Positions 24,748-35,244 of a stretch of 64,000 bases of DNA are shown here, piece by piece (the first letter of the stretch is position 1; each line of letters begins with the position of its first letter). This DNA comes from Bacteroidales bacterium (GTDB lineage Bacteria > Bacteroidota > Bacteroidia > Bacteroidales > GCA-2748055): positions 1 through 64,000 of the forward strand of contig JAIOZM010000002.1 of assembly GCA_021740585.1 (NCBI GenBank). The letters run 5' to 3'. A program made the position numbers and the translations under genes. The notes beneath the pieces were generated by a model. It did not search any database and was not told where the DNA came from. It saw only the letters and a program-made list of their open reading frames with translations.

Positions 24748-27547
24748 TCATTCTTCAAACTCAAACCATAGTATGATTGGTACATATTGATCTCCGGTAT
24801 GACCTGAATGAGATCATTTTGTTCCGGATGGGCCCATCTGATTAGCTTTCTTGAATTTTGTACCCATTGCCGGAATTTCATAAAGAAATGAAATATCCCG
24901 ATCCGGAAATGCAGGATAAGGTCCTCCTTTGATATGTTTAGGTCTTTCGGGTTTGTATAATTGAACATACAGATCAGGGGTTTCCGTTTTAATCCTTATC
25001 GGATTACCGGAGGTCTCTAACTCCATCCAGTATACATTCGAGTGATAACCCTTGAATTCCATATAAACAAGATCGTTATAACTTTCGCCCGTTACCGTAT
25101 TGTAATAGTCTTTTTGCCAGATTCCAAATTCAACTCCTTTCAATCTGTTTTTCCATACCCTATATGGATCGTCTCCCAACCATTTCACCCCCCTGATATC
25201 TTTCTCAGGATAGTTAAAAGACACTCCGGGAAATTCTTCCAGAACACAGTCTTTCAGTCTGTTATTGCGACCTTCGACATCTGCTTCGTACCTAAGTCGC
25301 GAATCTTTATATACTGCCCAGTGCAGCCTGGCATTTTCATTTTGAATTTTCAAATGAAAGTTGCCATAATTGTCCAGATGCCAGTTAACGGAATTGTTCT
25401 CCAGATTTATTCCCCTCGTCACAACTCCTCCGGAAAGCAAAATTTCTTCATCATCTATAATAACTTTTAACAAATTGCCAGAATTCTTTTCAAATACAAA
25501 ATCATATTGGCAGGCCGATACATCGATGACCTCCTTATGTTCGCTCAACCGTATGGGAGAATCAGAAATTTCCTGTCGATTAGGGTTTAATATCAGCTCC
25601 TTTGTCTCTTTCACTGGCCATGTCCATGTATACAACTCATTTCCTTTTTTTTCCAGAGCCTTCAGCCTGAAAATATCGGCCTCCTGAATATCCGCCAAGC
25701 AATCGACCTTAATTTCCCGGGTTTCGCCCGGAAGTACATCCGGACCTTGAATACTCGCTCTCCCGATAATTTATTCCTTAGTACTCCAAAGCTCTGTTCT
25801 GATGCATTCCCATTCAAAGGAGCAAGCTAATAGATTTGAAAACAGATACTTATTCTGCACAAATAAGCATCCATCCCATTCTCTGTTGATCTCAACGGGC
25901 ATTATCTGAACCGGTGACCAGATTTCCTTGACAGTATAAAAGCTTGCTTCTTTCTCATGATTGGGCTCCAGAATTCCGTCAGGAGCATTGTTTTCGTCTG
26001 AATCATAATACTGCCCATCCATATCTGTTCTCAATATTGCCTCATCGGCAAATGCCCATAGAAACCCGCATGCATGCAAGGGAGAACTTTAATAGAGCTT
26101 CCAATATTCTTCGAGTCCGGTTCCATGACCCCCGTCATACAGGCCATGCATAAATTCGAGGGGCTTAAAAGGGGCATTACCCTTTGCGTACCTGGCAGTG
26201 TCGAAGTTATATGAAGGATAGTGCCTGGTATCAACCCCATTTCTTAATAGCCATGGATAAATAACAAGCCTTTTCTGGATGTCATAAATATGGAAATATT
26301 TTTTGTTGGCAAAATTCCAACCTCCTTCATTACCATGGTCCCATATCACCACACTTGGGTGATTTTCGTCTTTCAGTATTGTCTCCCTGATAAGTTTGGG
26401 TCCTACTACTGTATCATAGCCCTGCTGCCATCCGGTGACTTCATCCAATACGAAGAGACCGAGGGAATCGCAATGGTCCAGAAAGCGTTCATCAGGAACA
26501 AAGTGAGACATACGCACAGGATTCATGTTCATTTCTTTCATCAGGAGAATATCTTCCAGATGATCCTTGTCGCTCAGACATCTTCCAGTTTCAGGACGAA
26601 AGGAATGCCGGTTCACACCTTTTAAAACTACTTTCCTTCCATTTAAATAGAATCTGTCGTGCTCACTAAGCTCAAAGGTCCTGAAGCCAATGGTTTCATT
26701 TGCCTGATGCAGTGCTTCATTTTTCCTTTTAAGGCTCAGACGAATTTCATATAATTGTGGGTTTTCAGGATTCCAGGCGGTAATGTTGTCAAAGCTGCAG
26801 GAAAGATTATGTTACCTGGCTCCAGCTTGCAGTTCACTTACCATTTCTCCGGATACCTCAACATCATTCTCAAATAACTGAAAGCTGATGGTACAATTTT
26901 TACCTGCAGATTCGTTCAGTTCTTACTTCGTTCTGAGTATTCCGTCTGCCCTGGGATCCAGAGCAGCACTGTAAATATTAACCGGGGGTTTTATTTCAAG
27001 AAATACCGGTCTGAAAATACCGCCAAATATCCAGAAGTCAGCCTGTCGTTCCGCCTCATTTACCGATTGATTTGCAGATCTTTTGGAAACCTTCACCTCC
27101 AACAGGATTTTTTGCCATAATTCAACAGCTCTGAGATGTCGTATTGAAACCTATAGAAAGCTCCCTGGTGTGTTGGACCGGCTAATTTTCCGTTAATCTT
27201 TACTTCAGTGTCGGTCATGGAGCCATCGAAAACAATATCTATGACCTTTTCTTTCCATTCGATCGGTGCAGTAAAATGCAGGCGATACAGACCTTCCTCT
27301 TCAGCTACCCGACCATTTTACCAGTCATAGCCGTAATTATATGTTCCATAACCCTGTTGTTCCCATACCGACGAAACCTGAATGCTTGACCACTCCATAC
27401 TTTTTCTTCCGCTGGTGCAATAAAACACCCACTCTTCAGTATGTGCGGCATCTTTACCAGAAAGGTATTTTAACTCTGTATGCTGGGCTTCAGAATGAAG
27501 TCCAATGAAGAAAAATATAATAATACAATTGTACGCAGAGCATCCAT
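24748..27547 (-). pseudogene. Broken glycoside hydrolase family 2 enzyme (beta-galactosidase-like)
   Basis: The last gene of the SusCD operon. Starting at ATG 27547 it shifts frame within the signal peptide (the second frame reads FFFIGLHSEAQHTELK). It then gives the sugar-binding domain (RLHFTAPIEWKEKV, KINGKLAGPTHQGAFY), interrupted by TAA after GYDW and a further shift. The TIM-barrel part is in 26089-26616 (MNMNPVRMSHFVPDERF, LFVLDEVTGWQQG, WDHGNEGGWN with the acid/base Glu). A frameshift follows near 26090, then HACGFLWAFADE. TAA lies at 25771, and the C-terminal domain to a TGA at 24814; two more dozen codons (GDQYVPIILWFEF) run to 24750. At least six lesions make it non-functional. Confidence 0.85.
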
Positions 27548-27584
27548 ACTACATTTGCTCATTTGATGCAAACTCAGCATGGCT

Positions 27585-28619
27585 CTAATTGGGTTCAAAT
27601 ACTATGGGACTATATTCCTCGAACTTTATTCCCCTGTTTCGAAATACCAGTGTATCATTAACGACATGCTTTAGTGTATCATTTTCCTGAAAAGTATATG
27701 AAAGGTAGATCGCATCTCTCTTTTTTCCACCCCATTCAGCTCCTTCAGCGACAAAACTACCGCTTCCGGAAACGGCATATACAGATCCGGCAATGCTATC
27801 TACCACGATATCTCCATTTTCAGAAAAAGCGAGTGCCATTTTATAGTCCCCGTCAACTGCCCCATGGTTTTCTCCGATCCCATTGGTATGAATCAAATTC
27901 TTTCCCCGGGTGCTTAGATCCCAAAGTTCAGAATCAACGATATAGAACTTTCGGTAGATAGTTGTGTCAATGGGATTATCATATTGATCATATACAATAT
28001 CCATCCCCAAGTGCAAGTACGTTCCATGATATTTATTCACGTATTTGATTCCAAACAGCACAAAATCCTTTGGCGGTATAACCCAGTCACTTGCCAACCG
28101 GCGATCTGGATTCTCGGTTACTCCTGAAGACTCCCCCTTAAGAATTGAATCTGCTGATGTGGCTGTGATTCTAAGGGGTATCACATAGTGGTTGCCATAA
28201 GCCAGGGGGTCGTCCAGAAAATCCTGCGTTAGTTGCACTTCGATCATGCCTCTGAATGAGCCGGAAGGAATGACAACCTGATCATCAGGATTCATGCTGT
28301 AATAGGATGAAGGCAAAGGCAAAATGGTATCCCCACCAATATGTTGGATATTTTGAGCCAGACTTTCATCAATCACAAAATCAACCGTCCACGACTTATT
28401 ATTTTCATACATGCCACCAATGTTTGGAGCAATATGGAATATCAGTTCCTTTTCCAGAGTGTTATCATAATTCTCTTCTTCCCCCAGGGAAAGTGTACGC
28501 ATAGGATACTGGAGCGGAAAATATACCGCGGTATAGTCAAAATCGTCGAACTCTGGAAGGGTTTGCTCGCATCCGAAAATAAGTAAAATGACGGATAAAT
28601 ATGGGATAATTCGTTTCAT
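27585..28619 (-). CDS. DUF1735-type surface lipoprotein of the SusCD operon
   Basis: A lipoprotein (MKRIIPYLSVILLIFGC) of about 344 residues. The N-terminal part (AVYFPLQYPMRTLSLGEEE, IGGMYENNKSWTVDFVID) matches the DUF1735 / BT_3987-like domain found downstream of SusD genes. The C-terminal half (VNKYHGTYLHLGMDI) resembles the DUF4361/LamG-like partner. Such proteins are outer-surface glycan-binding accessories. The ATG at 28619 is chosen because it begins the signal peptide; a longer frame to 28652 is possible. Fifth gene of the operon, 37 bp before the broken GH2 gene. Confidence 0.85.
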   Translation of the reverse strand: MKRIIPYLSVILLIFGCEQTLPEFDDFDYTAVYFPLQYPMRTLSLGEEENYDNTLEKELIFHIAPNIGGMYENNKSWTVDFVIDESLAQNIQHIGGDTILPLPSSYYSMNPDDQVVIPSGSFRGMIEVQLTQDFLDDPLAYGNHYVIPLRITATSADSILKGESSGVTENPDRRLASDWVIPPKDFVLFGIKYVNKYHGTYLHLGMDIVYDQYDNPIDTTIYRKFYIVDSELWDLSTRGKNLIHTNGIGENHGAVDGDYKMALAFSENGDIVVDSIAGSVYAVSGSGSFVAEGAEWGGKKRDAIYLSYTFQENDTLKHVVNDTLVFRNRGIKFEEYSPIVFEPN

Positions 28620-28653
28620 AGAATTTAGGTATAACTTCATATTGGACATCATA

Positions 28654-30381
28654 TTATTCCCAACCTTTATTCTGAGAAAGGTTGTATTTTAAAATTTCAT
28701 CATAAGGTATTGGACCATAGATCATATAATCAGCATAATTTCGGTTTTCAATAAGCTGGTAATCAAATGTAGCACCACCGTCATTGATATAAACACCCAT
28801 ACAGGCCTCGTTTAATGGAAGCCCCCAACGTCTGAGATCCCAGAACCTGAAATCTTCAAAACACAGTTCCAGTCTTCTTTCATTCTGAACAAGTTCACGA
28901 AACTCGACCTTAGATGCTAGCCCACCGACATAATTATCCGGCTGATCAATTCCAGCCCTTTGTCTTATTGCCAGAACAATATCACGTGCACTAAATCCAT
29001 AGCCATTCGGATCGCCGTCGGGGCCCCAGGCCTCATTGGCTGCTTCAGCATAATTAAGGAAAATTTCTGTATAGCGGAAATATACATGAAAATGGATTGC
29101 CTGATTAGTTGAGGAAGGATCCACATTGACATCAGGATTCATGAATTTTTTCAAGTAATAGCCTGTCCTTGTAGACTCTGTTGTTGATTTTATTCCGTCT
29201 TTCCCTCCGTCGTTGCTGGTATTAATGGGGATGAATTTACGCAGCCTGTTCCCATTGTAGACAATGTATGCTTCCAGCCGGGGGTCTCTGTTTGTATATG
29301 GTTTTGTTGCATCGAAGCCACTTAATGCCAGGTCTTCAATTGGGTATCCGTTTTTCATAGGGAATGCGTCCACCAGGTTTTGAGACGGATTCGTTCTTCC
29401 TCTGCCAAATAAGGAGGGGGGATAATTATTTCTTTCGATCGCATTACTTAAATCATAATCATTTCTCCAGATAATATCTTTATCAATTATTAATGCGGGT
29501 ATCGTAACCGGAAGGTAAAATAAATGTCCTCCGGCTGACAACCCGGCCACTCCACCGATCGAAGCAAGCATCTCACCTGCACTTTTCGCTGCAGTTTCCC
29601 ACCGCTCCAATTTTTCCTGATCAGATAAATCTATGGTATAGGAAGGGCTCGCTGCATGAAGAGAAATGCGGGAAATCAGGGCTCTGACAATGGTTGCATT
29701 CATCCGGTTCTGATATGAACTTCCATATACCTGATCAAAAATGGGATCACCCGTATCCACATACTTATCAGTCAGATTCGAAATTGCTGTGTCACAATCA
29801 GCTAATATTTGAATTAAGCAATCTTCATACGTATCGCGGGGCAGTTTAAGGTCATCCTCAACGGTCAATACTTCAGTAATAATAGGAAATCCGAGTAATT
29901 CACCAGATTCTGAAATACCTGAATGTGCCTGCAGAAGGTAAAACTCATACAAGGCTCTCAGCGCATACGCTTCTCCTTTTAACCTTTTGATAAACAGATC
30001 ATTGACCTCTTTCCTTTCCCAGGACCATTCCACGTCATACAATCTTTCCAGAAAAAGATTAAGATAATAGATCTGGGTATAGGCATCATTCCAGCTCCCA
30101 ACAGGGTTTGCAGTAGAAGACTTCCATTCACCTGTGGCCATCCGAAGTAAATTACTCCCCATTTCATTAGTAACTGCATTATCTGTAGCAAGGTCACTAT
30201 CCACATAGGAAGACGGAAGCCCTTCATAGGCGTTTAAGAGCAGACCTTCAGCAAAAATCGGGTTTCCAAAAACCTGCTCTTCAGACAGCCTGTTATCTCT
30301 CTGGGGTTCAAGGAATTTTTCACAGGAGCTCAGCATTAGTACCAGGCCAAATAATATCGAGATTGATCTTTTAGAGTTCAT
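28654..30381 (-). CDS. SusD/RagB family outer-membrane lipoprotein (second pair)
   Basis: 575 residues, lipoprotein signal ending MLSSCEKFLEP. The SusD pattern is clear: N-terminal RDNRLSEEQVFGN, helical KRLKGEAYALRALYEFYLLQ, and C-terminal RYTEIFLNYAEAANEAWG with ELCFEDFRFWDLRRWG. SusD proteins close over the SusC barrel and capture oligosaccharide at the cell surface. Paired with the SusC gene immediately upstream (12-bp gap). Confidence 0.93.
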   Translation of the reverse strand: MNSKRSISILFGLVLMLSSCEKFLEPQRDNRLSEEQVFGNPIFAEGLLLNAYEGLPSSYVDSDLATDNAVTNEMGSNLLRMATGEWKSSTANPVGSWNDAYTQIYYLNLFLERLYDVEWSWERKEVNDLFIKRLKGEAYALRALYEFYLLQAHSGISESGELLGFPIITEVLTVEDDLKLPRDTYEDCLIQILADCDTAISNLTDKYVDTGDPIFDQVYGSSYQNRMNATIVRALISRISLHAASPSYTIDLSDQEKLERWETAAKSAGEMLASIGGVAGLSAGGHLFYLPVTIPALIIDKDIIWRNDYDLSNAIERNNYPPSLFGRGRTNPSQNLVDAFPMKNGYPIEDLALSGFDATKPYTNRDPRLEAYIVYNGNRLRKFIPINTSNDGGKDGIKSTTESTRTGYYLKKFMNPDVNVDPSSTNQAIHFHVYFRYTEIFLNYAEAANEAWGPDGDPNGYGFSARDIVLAIRQRAGIDQPDNYVGGLASKVEFRELVQNERRLELCFEDFRFWDLRRWGLPLNEACMGVYINDGGATFDYQLIENRNYADYMIYGPIPYDEILKYNLSQNKGWE

Positions 30382-30393
30382 GATTTATCCTAA

Positions 30394-33300
30394 TTAAAAC
30401 AATAATGTAATACCGGTTGAATATGATCTGAATTGCGGCAAGCTATCTTCATTTAATTCAAGCTGCTTTTTCGATGGTGACAGAGTAAATACATTCTGAG
30501 CTCTTAGGTAAAATTTAAGCTGACTTACAGGCAGGCCGTTCATAATGGCTGCAGGCAAGTTGTAGCTGACCTGAACCGCTCTCAGGGTAAAATAGTCATT
30601 ATCCTCAAGCCAGAAGGTTGAATTCCGGAAGTTGTTGGAATTATTTTGCGTTGACAATCTTGGATAATCTGCTGTTTCAGCAGTTTCCTGAGTCCAACTG
30701 TTCAGAGCCAGTTCAGAATACTTTCTGTCACCATAGATCCAGTAATATTCTGAATTGTAAAGTTCTTCACCTCCACTCTGGCAAATAGCCTGGGTGAAAA
30801 ACTCAAGATTCTTGTATTTCAGGTTCAGATTTATTCCAAGTTGAAACCTGGAACCATTGTTTCCTATGACCTTTTGATCTTTCTCATCAATCATATTATC
30901 ATCGTTCAGGTCCAGATATTTTATGTCGCCAGGCTGTACATCCCCGAAAGTATGTGCGGGTGAATCGGCAATATCATCTGCGTCCGCAAAGAAACCATCT
31001 GCCACATATCCAAAAATAGCATCAGAAGCTTTCCCTACGCGCTTTCTATAATCTTCCTCATAGTTGGGTTCGTCTCTGATTAAAACCTTCGGTACTGAAT
31101 ATATCGCATTTAGTCCCAGATTAAATTTCATTTCACCAGCCCTTCCATTATAGTATATGCCGAAATCGGCACCCTGATCCTGATAACTCGCATAATTTTC
31201 ATTTATACTAAAGCCTCCAAGATAAGCAGGGAAAAGATTGTCCAGGTTTTGAACTTCATCAAAAGATTTGGAATAAAAATAATTCGCTGTGAAATGAAGT
31301 TTATAATCCATCAGGCTTGCATCCATACCCACATTGCTTTCACTTCTCTTTTCATAGCCTATCAAAGGATTCCCAAAATTGTCAAATAACATTGGGTAAT
31401 TCCCATATGACTGATTTGCATACATGTATAGATCCGATGCTTCAATATAACTATTACTATACATGAAATAATCATCCAGACCCTCATCAGTATTCACAAG
31501 GGAATAGCTGGCTTTCAGTTTCAGGTAATTAAAAACCGAAGACCTGGACAGGAATCCCTCTTCAGAAAGCACCCAGGCCGCTCCAGCCGAATACGATAGG
31601 GCAAAGCGATTTCCTGGCGCCAGTTTAGGCGAACCGGGAACAGCGCTGCTTAATTGAAGAATGTATTTATCCTTATACATATAATTTGCTCTCATTGCGA
31701 AATTAAGGTGGAGTTCAGGATAGAATTCATCTTCTTCCATAAACCTGTCGGCATAGGCAAGGGCAACAGCACTCAAAATATGATCATCACCGAATGTCCT
31801 GTTATAGTTCAATGTTCCGAAATAACCAATTTTCCTTTTAAATGTTTGATTCCTGATTACCTGGCTTCCGGAGAAAACATCTTCATTGATCCTTTTAACC
31901 CTTAGGGTATCCCCAATATTTGGAATAACTTCATAAACAGCATAATCATTCTCCTGAGCAGAACGGAAATAATTATAAATATCAAAACTGAGGTAAGCCT
32001 TCGCACTTAGTCCGTACAAAATATTTTTCAGATCAAAGTCAAGTCCTGTATTAAACTGCGCTGTCCTGTGCATTGGATTAGAATATCCGGCTGATACGAG
32101 ATCTCCATAAATATTTTGTTGGAACTGTGAGGTTCCCCCAAGGATTTTTCCATCTTCCACATAATTGGTTATGATACCAGGATTAGGAAGAGTAATATCG
32201 CTGGTATCAATCAGCATCGGATAATCGTTGGGGCGGATGCGTGCTGCATCAGACCAGAAGTCCCTGCCATCAGCAGGGCTGGGCTCATGACTTCGGTCAA
32301 AAATAGCTACAACATCCACATTCATCTTGATCTGTTCGGTAACCTTGAAATCAACATTGGCTCTAATGTTTAATCGGTCAGACCTGATATCTGCACCTTC
32401 TCCTACCGTGATCAGGCTACCAGTGGTTCTCCATCCCAGATTCAGATAATAGCTGGCATTCTTATTCCCCCCGGAAAATTCCGTGATCACATTTGAAAAT
32501 GGCCGGAAATTCCTTAGGAATGTTTCATCGTAATAATTCTGGTCTGGATAAAGCAAGCTATTCGTACGATCCCGGTATCCCACAAGAGTAGCTGAATCGT
32601 ACCTGGGAGACAGTCCGTCATTCAATGAAGCCTGATTATACATCCGGGCGTAATCATATGAATTCAGAAAATTCGGATACGAAATTGGGATGTCGAAACC
32701 CTGCTCCACTGAAACATTAATCCGTTCTTTAAACCGGTGTCCCCTTTTGGTCGTAATCAGTATAATCCCATTATTAGCCTGAGTGCCATAGAGCAGCCTG
32801 TTACTGGCATCAGCCAGATAGGTTATTTCCTCAACTTCCTGCAGATTTATATTATCAGCATCTCTGGGTATGCCATCAACGACAATAAGACACTGGGATA
32901 TCCCACGGTTGTCGATATTACCAAACAGTCCGGGTACCCGGGTAGATAAAAAGCCTTCCACACCCTGACGCTGGTCGTATTCAAGGATTTCATCACTTTT
33001 AAAGGTATATGCAGGTCCCACCAATTGTCTTTTTGACAGGGTCCCAAAGGGAAGTTGAACAACATCCTGCTCAGTCTGCCCGAAGGGCATGCCGACCATC
33101 TGTAGTATGCTGCTTCCTCCTAGCAAACTGGAAACATTTACAATCATTGATTCATTCCCATCGGATTCAATGAGCAATACATCATTCATATCTGTGTTGA
33201 TAACAAAAGTACCATCCCCCTTTGTACTTGATTTTGCATTATTACTTTCTGAAAATATCCTTGCGTTTTCAATTGCCTGCCCGGATTCATCAGTGACGGT

Positions 33301-33420
33301 TCCTAATACTTCTATGACTTTTTTTTGTGCCAACAGGCTTGTTGAAACCAGACAGAGCATTCCAAAAGTCAGCAATAGTCGAAATAAGTTGTTTGTCATA
33401 TTTTTAGTCAATAGGTCCAT
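30394..33420 (-). CDS. SusC/RagA family TonB-dependent receptor (second, divergent)
   Basis: Imports oligosaccharide across the outer membrane with its SusD partner, driven by TonB. The 1008 residues include a signal peptide (LLLTFGMLCLVSTSLLAQ), a carboxypeptidase-regulatory-like domain (VLGTVTDESGQAIENARI), the plug (CLIVVDGIPRDADNINLQEV, ANNGIILITTKRG), and a beta-barrel ending in Phe. It is less canonical than the first SusC: the region between the two N-terminal parts is longer and the usual ASATAVFG is LLYGTQANN. An ATG 7 codons downstream (33399) is an alternative start. Third gene of the operon, 22 bp after SusD. Confidence 0.92.
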   Translation of the reverse strand: MDLLTKNMTNNLFRLLLTFGMLCLVSTSLLAQKKVIEVLGTVTDESGQAIENARIFSESNNAKSSTKGDGTFVINTDMNDVLLIESDGNESMIVNVSSLLGGSSILQMVGMPFGQTEQDVVQLPFGTLSKRQLVGPAYTFKSDEILEYDQRQGVEGFLSTRVPGLFGNIDNRGISQCLIVVDGIPRDADNINLQEVEEITYLADASNRLLYGTQANNGIILITTKRGHRFKERINVSVEQGFDIPISYPNFLNSYDYARMYNQASLNDGLSPRYDSATLVGYRDRTNSLLYPDQNYYDETFLRNFRPFSNVITEFSGGNKNASYYLNLGWRTTGSLITVGEGADIRSDRLNIRANVDFKVTEQIKMNVDVVAIFDRSHEPSPADGRDFWSDAARIRPNDYPMLIDTSDITLPNPGIITNYVEDGKILGGTSQFQQNIYGDLVSAGYSNPMHRTAQFNTGLDFDLKNILYGLSAKAYLSFDIYNYFRSAQENDYAVYEVIPNIGDTLRVKRINEDVFSGSQVIRNQTFKRKIGYFGTLNYNRTFGDDHILSAVALAYADRFMEEDEFYPELHLNFAMRANYMYKDKYILQLSSAVPGSPKLAPGNRFALSYSAGAAWVLSEEGFLSRSSVFNYLKLKASYSLVNTDEGLDDYFMYSNSYIEASDLYMYANQSYGNYPMLFDNFGNPLIGYEKRSESNVGMDASLMDYKLHFTANYFYSKSFDEVQNLDNLFPAYLGGFSINENYASYQDQGADFGIYYNGRAGEMKFNLGLNAIYSVPKVLIRDEPNYEEDYRKRVGKASDAIFGYVADGFFADADDIADSPAHTFGDVQPGDIKYLDLNDDNMIDEKDQKVIGNNGSRFQLGINLNLKYKNLEFFTQAICQSGGEELYNSEYYWIYGDRKYSELALNSWTQETAETADYPRLSTQNNSNNFRNSTFWLEDNDYFTLRAVQVSYNLPAAIMNGLPVSQLKFYLRAQNVFTLSPSKKQLELNEDSLPQFRSYSTGITLLF

Positions 33421-33442
33421 ATTTGATAATTATTTTCAGTTT

Positions 33443-35227
33443 TTACCATCCAGGATTCTGATAATATCCTTCATATAACAATACCTCATCCCTTTTAAGT
33501 GGCATCCAGTAATGCTTCTCAATGAAAACCCTGTCCAGGATCTTAGTCTTTGAAAAGCTGGTATGTTCCTTATTAAAGTCGAGTCCGTAAAGCGTTTTGT
33601 ACTCCGGCAGGTGTCCTATATGCCATCTTCTGAGATCATGCCACCTGTGACCCTCAAAGCAAAATTCGATAGATCGTTCCACCCTTATTCGCTCAGAAAA
33701 TGTCTCTTTGTCAGTAGTAAATCTGGAATCCACATCTGGCATCTCGGCTCTGGTACGGACAATATTAACTGCTTCTACGGCTGTCATTCCTGTTTCACCA
33801 TTAATAGTTGGCACAGCGGTAGGCCCATATAATTCATTAGCAGCTTCTGCATAGATGAGATATATGTCTGCAAGACGCAGGATAGGACATCTGAACATGA
33901 ATTTCTGCCAGTCTGCATCCACAGAATTTACGCCATAGGGCCAGAATTTTTTAACCATATAGCCTGTTAGAGAGCCCTGGGCGCCGCGGTCGAGCCCACC
34001 GTTATACAGCTGCAAATAGGCCTTTGGATCGCTAACCGGCAAGGTCTTTACCCATCTGGTACTATCTGTAAGAATGGTTTTATAAAATCTTGGATCCCTC
34101 CCATCCCAGGGATGTGCCGGATCAAATCCTGCATCTCCTTCGCTTATCGGCAATCCACTTGAATGCATCTCAAACAATTCGATCAGATTTTCAGTTGGCG
34201 CCTCGCAGTTTTGGACCTGTCCCAAACGGCCTCCCATGAAAAGCCTTCCGGGCCCCTGATTCTTATAACCGGAATAACCTGTCTTTCCGATCCATTGTAC
34301 CCTCTGCCAGATAATTTCCGTTCTCCAGGGTACGGTTCCATCAAGAGTATAGAAAATATTATTATAAGTACTTAGGGGCTCTAGAGCATAATAGCCTTCG
34401 TCGGCCAGTTTCAAAAACTTGTGAGCCGTTTCGACAGTTTGTTCGAGCAGCTCAGTATTATAAACGAATCCGCTCCCTGTTGATTCATTATTCATCAGTG
34501 GGCTTGCTGCAAACAGTAGGGCTTTTGCTTTAATACCCATGGCACTTCCTAATGTGGCCCGTCCCCGATTTGCTCCTATGGTCTGACCGCCGGTTTCAGT
34601 TTCATCCCAATCCTTGGGCAAGAGCGCGATGGCCTTATCCAGATCTTCAACTATTCTTTCTGTTGACTCATGGTAGGACAACCTTTCGAGCTTCATGTTA
34701 TCGCTCGGTTCCAAAACCATATCAATATATGGCATGCCTCCGAAAGCCCTTACAATTTCCCAATGGAAAAAGGCTCTGAAGAAATAAGCCTGCCCCATAA
34801 GAAGATCCCGCTCCTCATCGGTAGCTTCGCTCAGATAATCAATATTTTTCAAACACAGGTTAGCTATTCTGATCCCTTTCCAGGAACCACTCCATAGCCC
34901 CTCATCTTCATTATCACCGCCCGTAAAGATCGTCTTGCTGTTGGTGTACCATGCCCAGTAATTACCCACATCCCATTGATAGGCGGGCATGCCGGAAGCA
35001 TTTGCAACCACATGGTCTCCATAATTGTATGAACAATTATTAGTCTGATTATTATAAGCCACCACAAGATCATACATCTGGTCTGCAAAGCCCTGAAAAG
35101 TTATATAGGTGCCAAAAACATCTTCCTCTGTGATATCTGAGGCTTCCACCTTGTCCAGGTATTCTTCACATGACCATATGCCCATGAGCATCAGTCCGGC
35201 TATAATTAAAATAATTCGTGAATTCAT
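33443..35227 (-). CDS. SusD/RagB family outer-membrane lipoprotein (first pair)
   Basis: About 594 residues with lipoprotein signal ending GIWSCEEYLDK. SusD landmarks: TEEDVFGTYITFQGFADQMY, LMGQAYFFRAFFHWEIVRAFG, LRLADIYLIYAEAANELYG and FCFEGHRWHDLRRW. It would cap the SusC encoded 5 bp upstream and recruit glycan. Start at 35227 begins the signal peptide; an ATG four codons upstream is possible. The sequence differs strongly from the second SusD, so the two pairs probably take different ligands or oligosaccharide lengths. Confidence 0.93.
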   Translation of the reverse strand: MNSRIILIIAGLMLMGIWSCEEYLDKVEASDITEEDVFGTYITFQGFADQMYDLVVAYNNQTNNCSYNYGDHVVANASGMPAYQWDVGNYWAWYTNSKTIFTGGDNEDEGLWSGSWKGIRIANLCLKNIDYLSEATDEERDLLMGQAYFFRAFFHWEIVRAFGGMPYIDMVLEPSDNMKLERLSYHESTERIVEDLDKAIALLPKDWDETETGGQTIGANRGRATLGSAMGIKAKALLFAASPLMNNESTGSGFVYNTELLEQTVETAHKFLKLADEGYYALEPLSTYNNIFYTLDGTVPWRTEIIWQRVQWIGKTGYSGYKNQGPGRLFMGGRLGQVQNCEAPTENLIELFEMHSSGLPISEGDAGFDPAHPWDGRDPRFYKTILTDSTRWVKTLPVSDPKAYLQLYNGGLDRGAQGSLTGYMVKKFWPYGVNSVDADWQKFMFRCPILRLADIYLIYAEAANELYGPTAVPTINGETGMTAVEAVNIVRTRAEMPDVDSRFTTDKETFSERIRVERSIEFCFEGHRWHDLRRWHIGHLPEYKTLYGLDFNKEHTSFSKTKILDRVFIEKHYWMPLKRDEVLLYEGYYQNPGW

Positions 35228-35244
35228 ATCGGTGTTCATTAATA

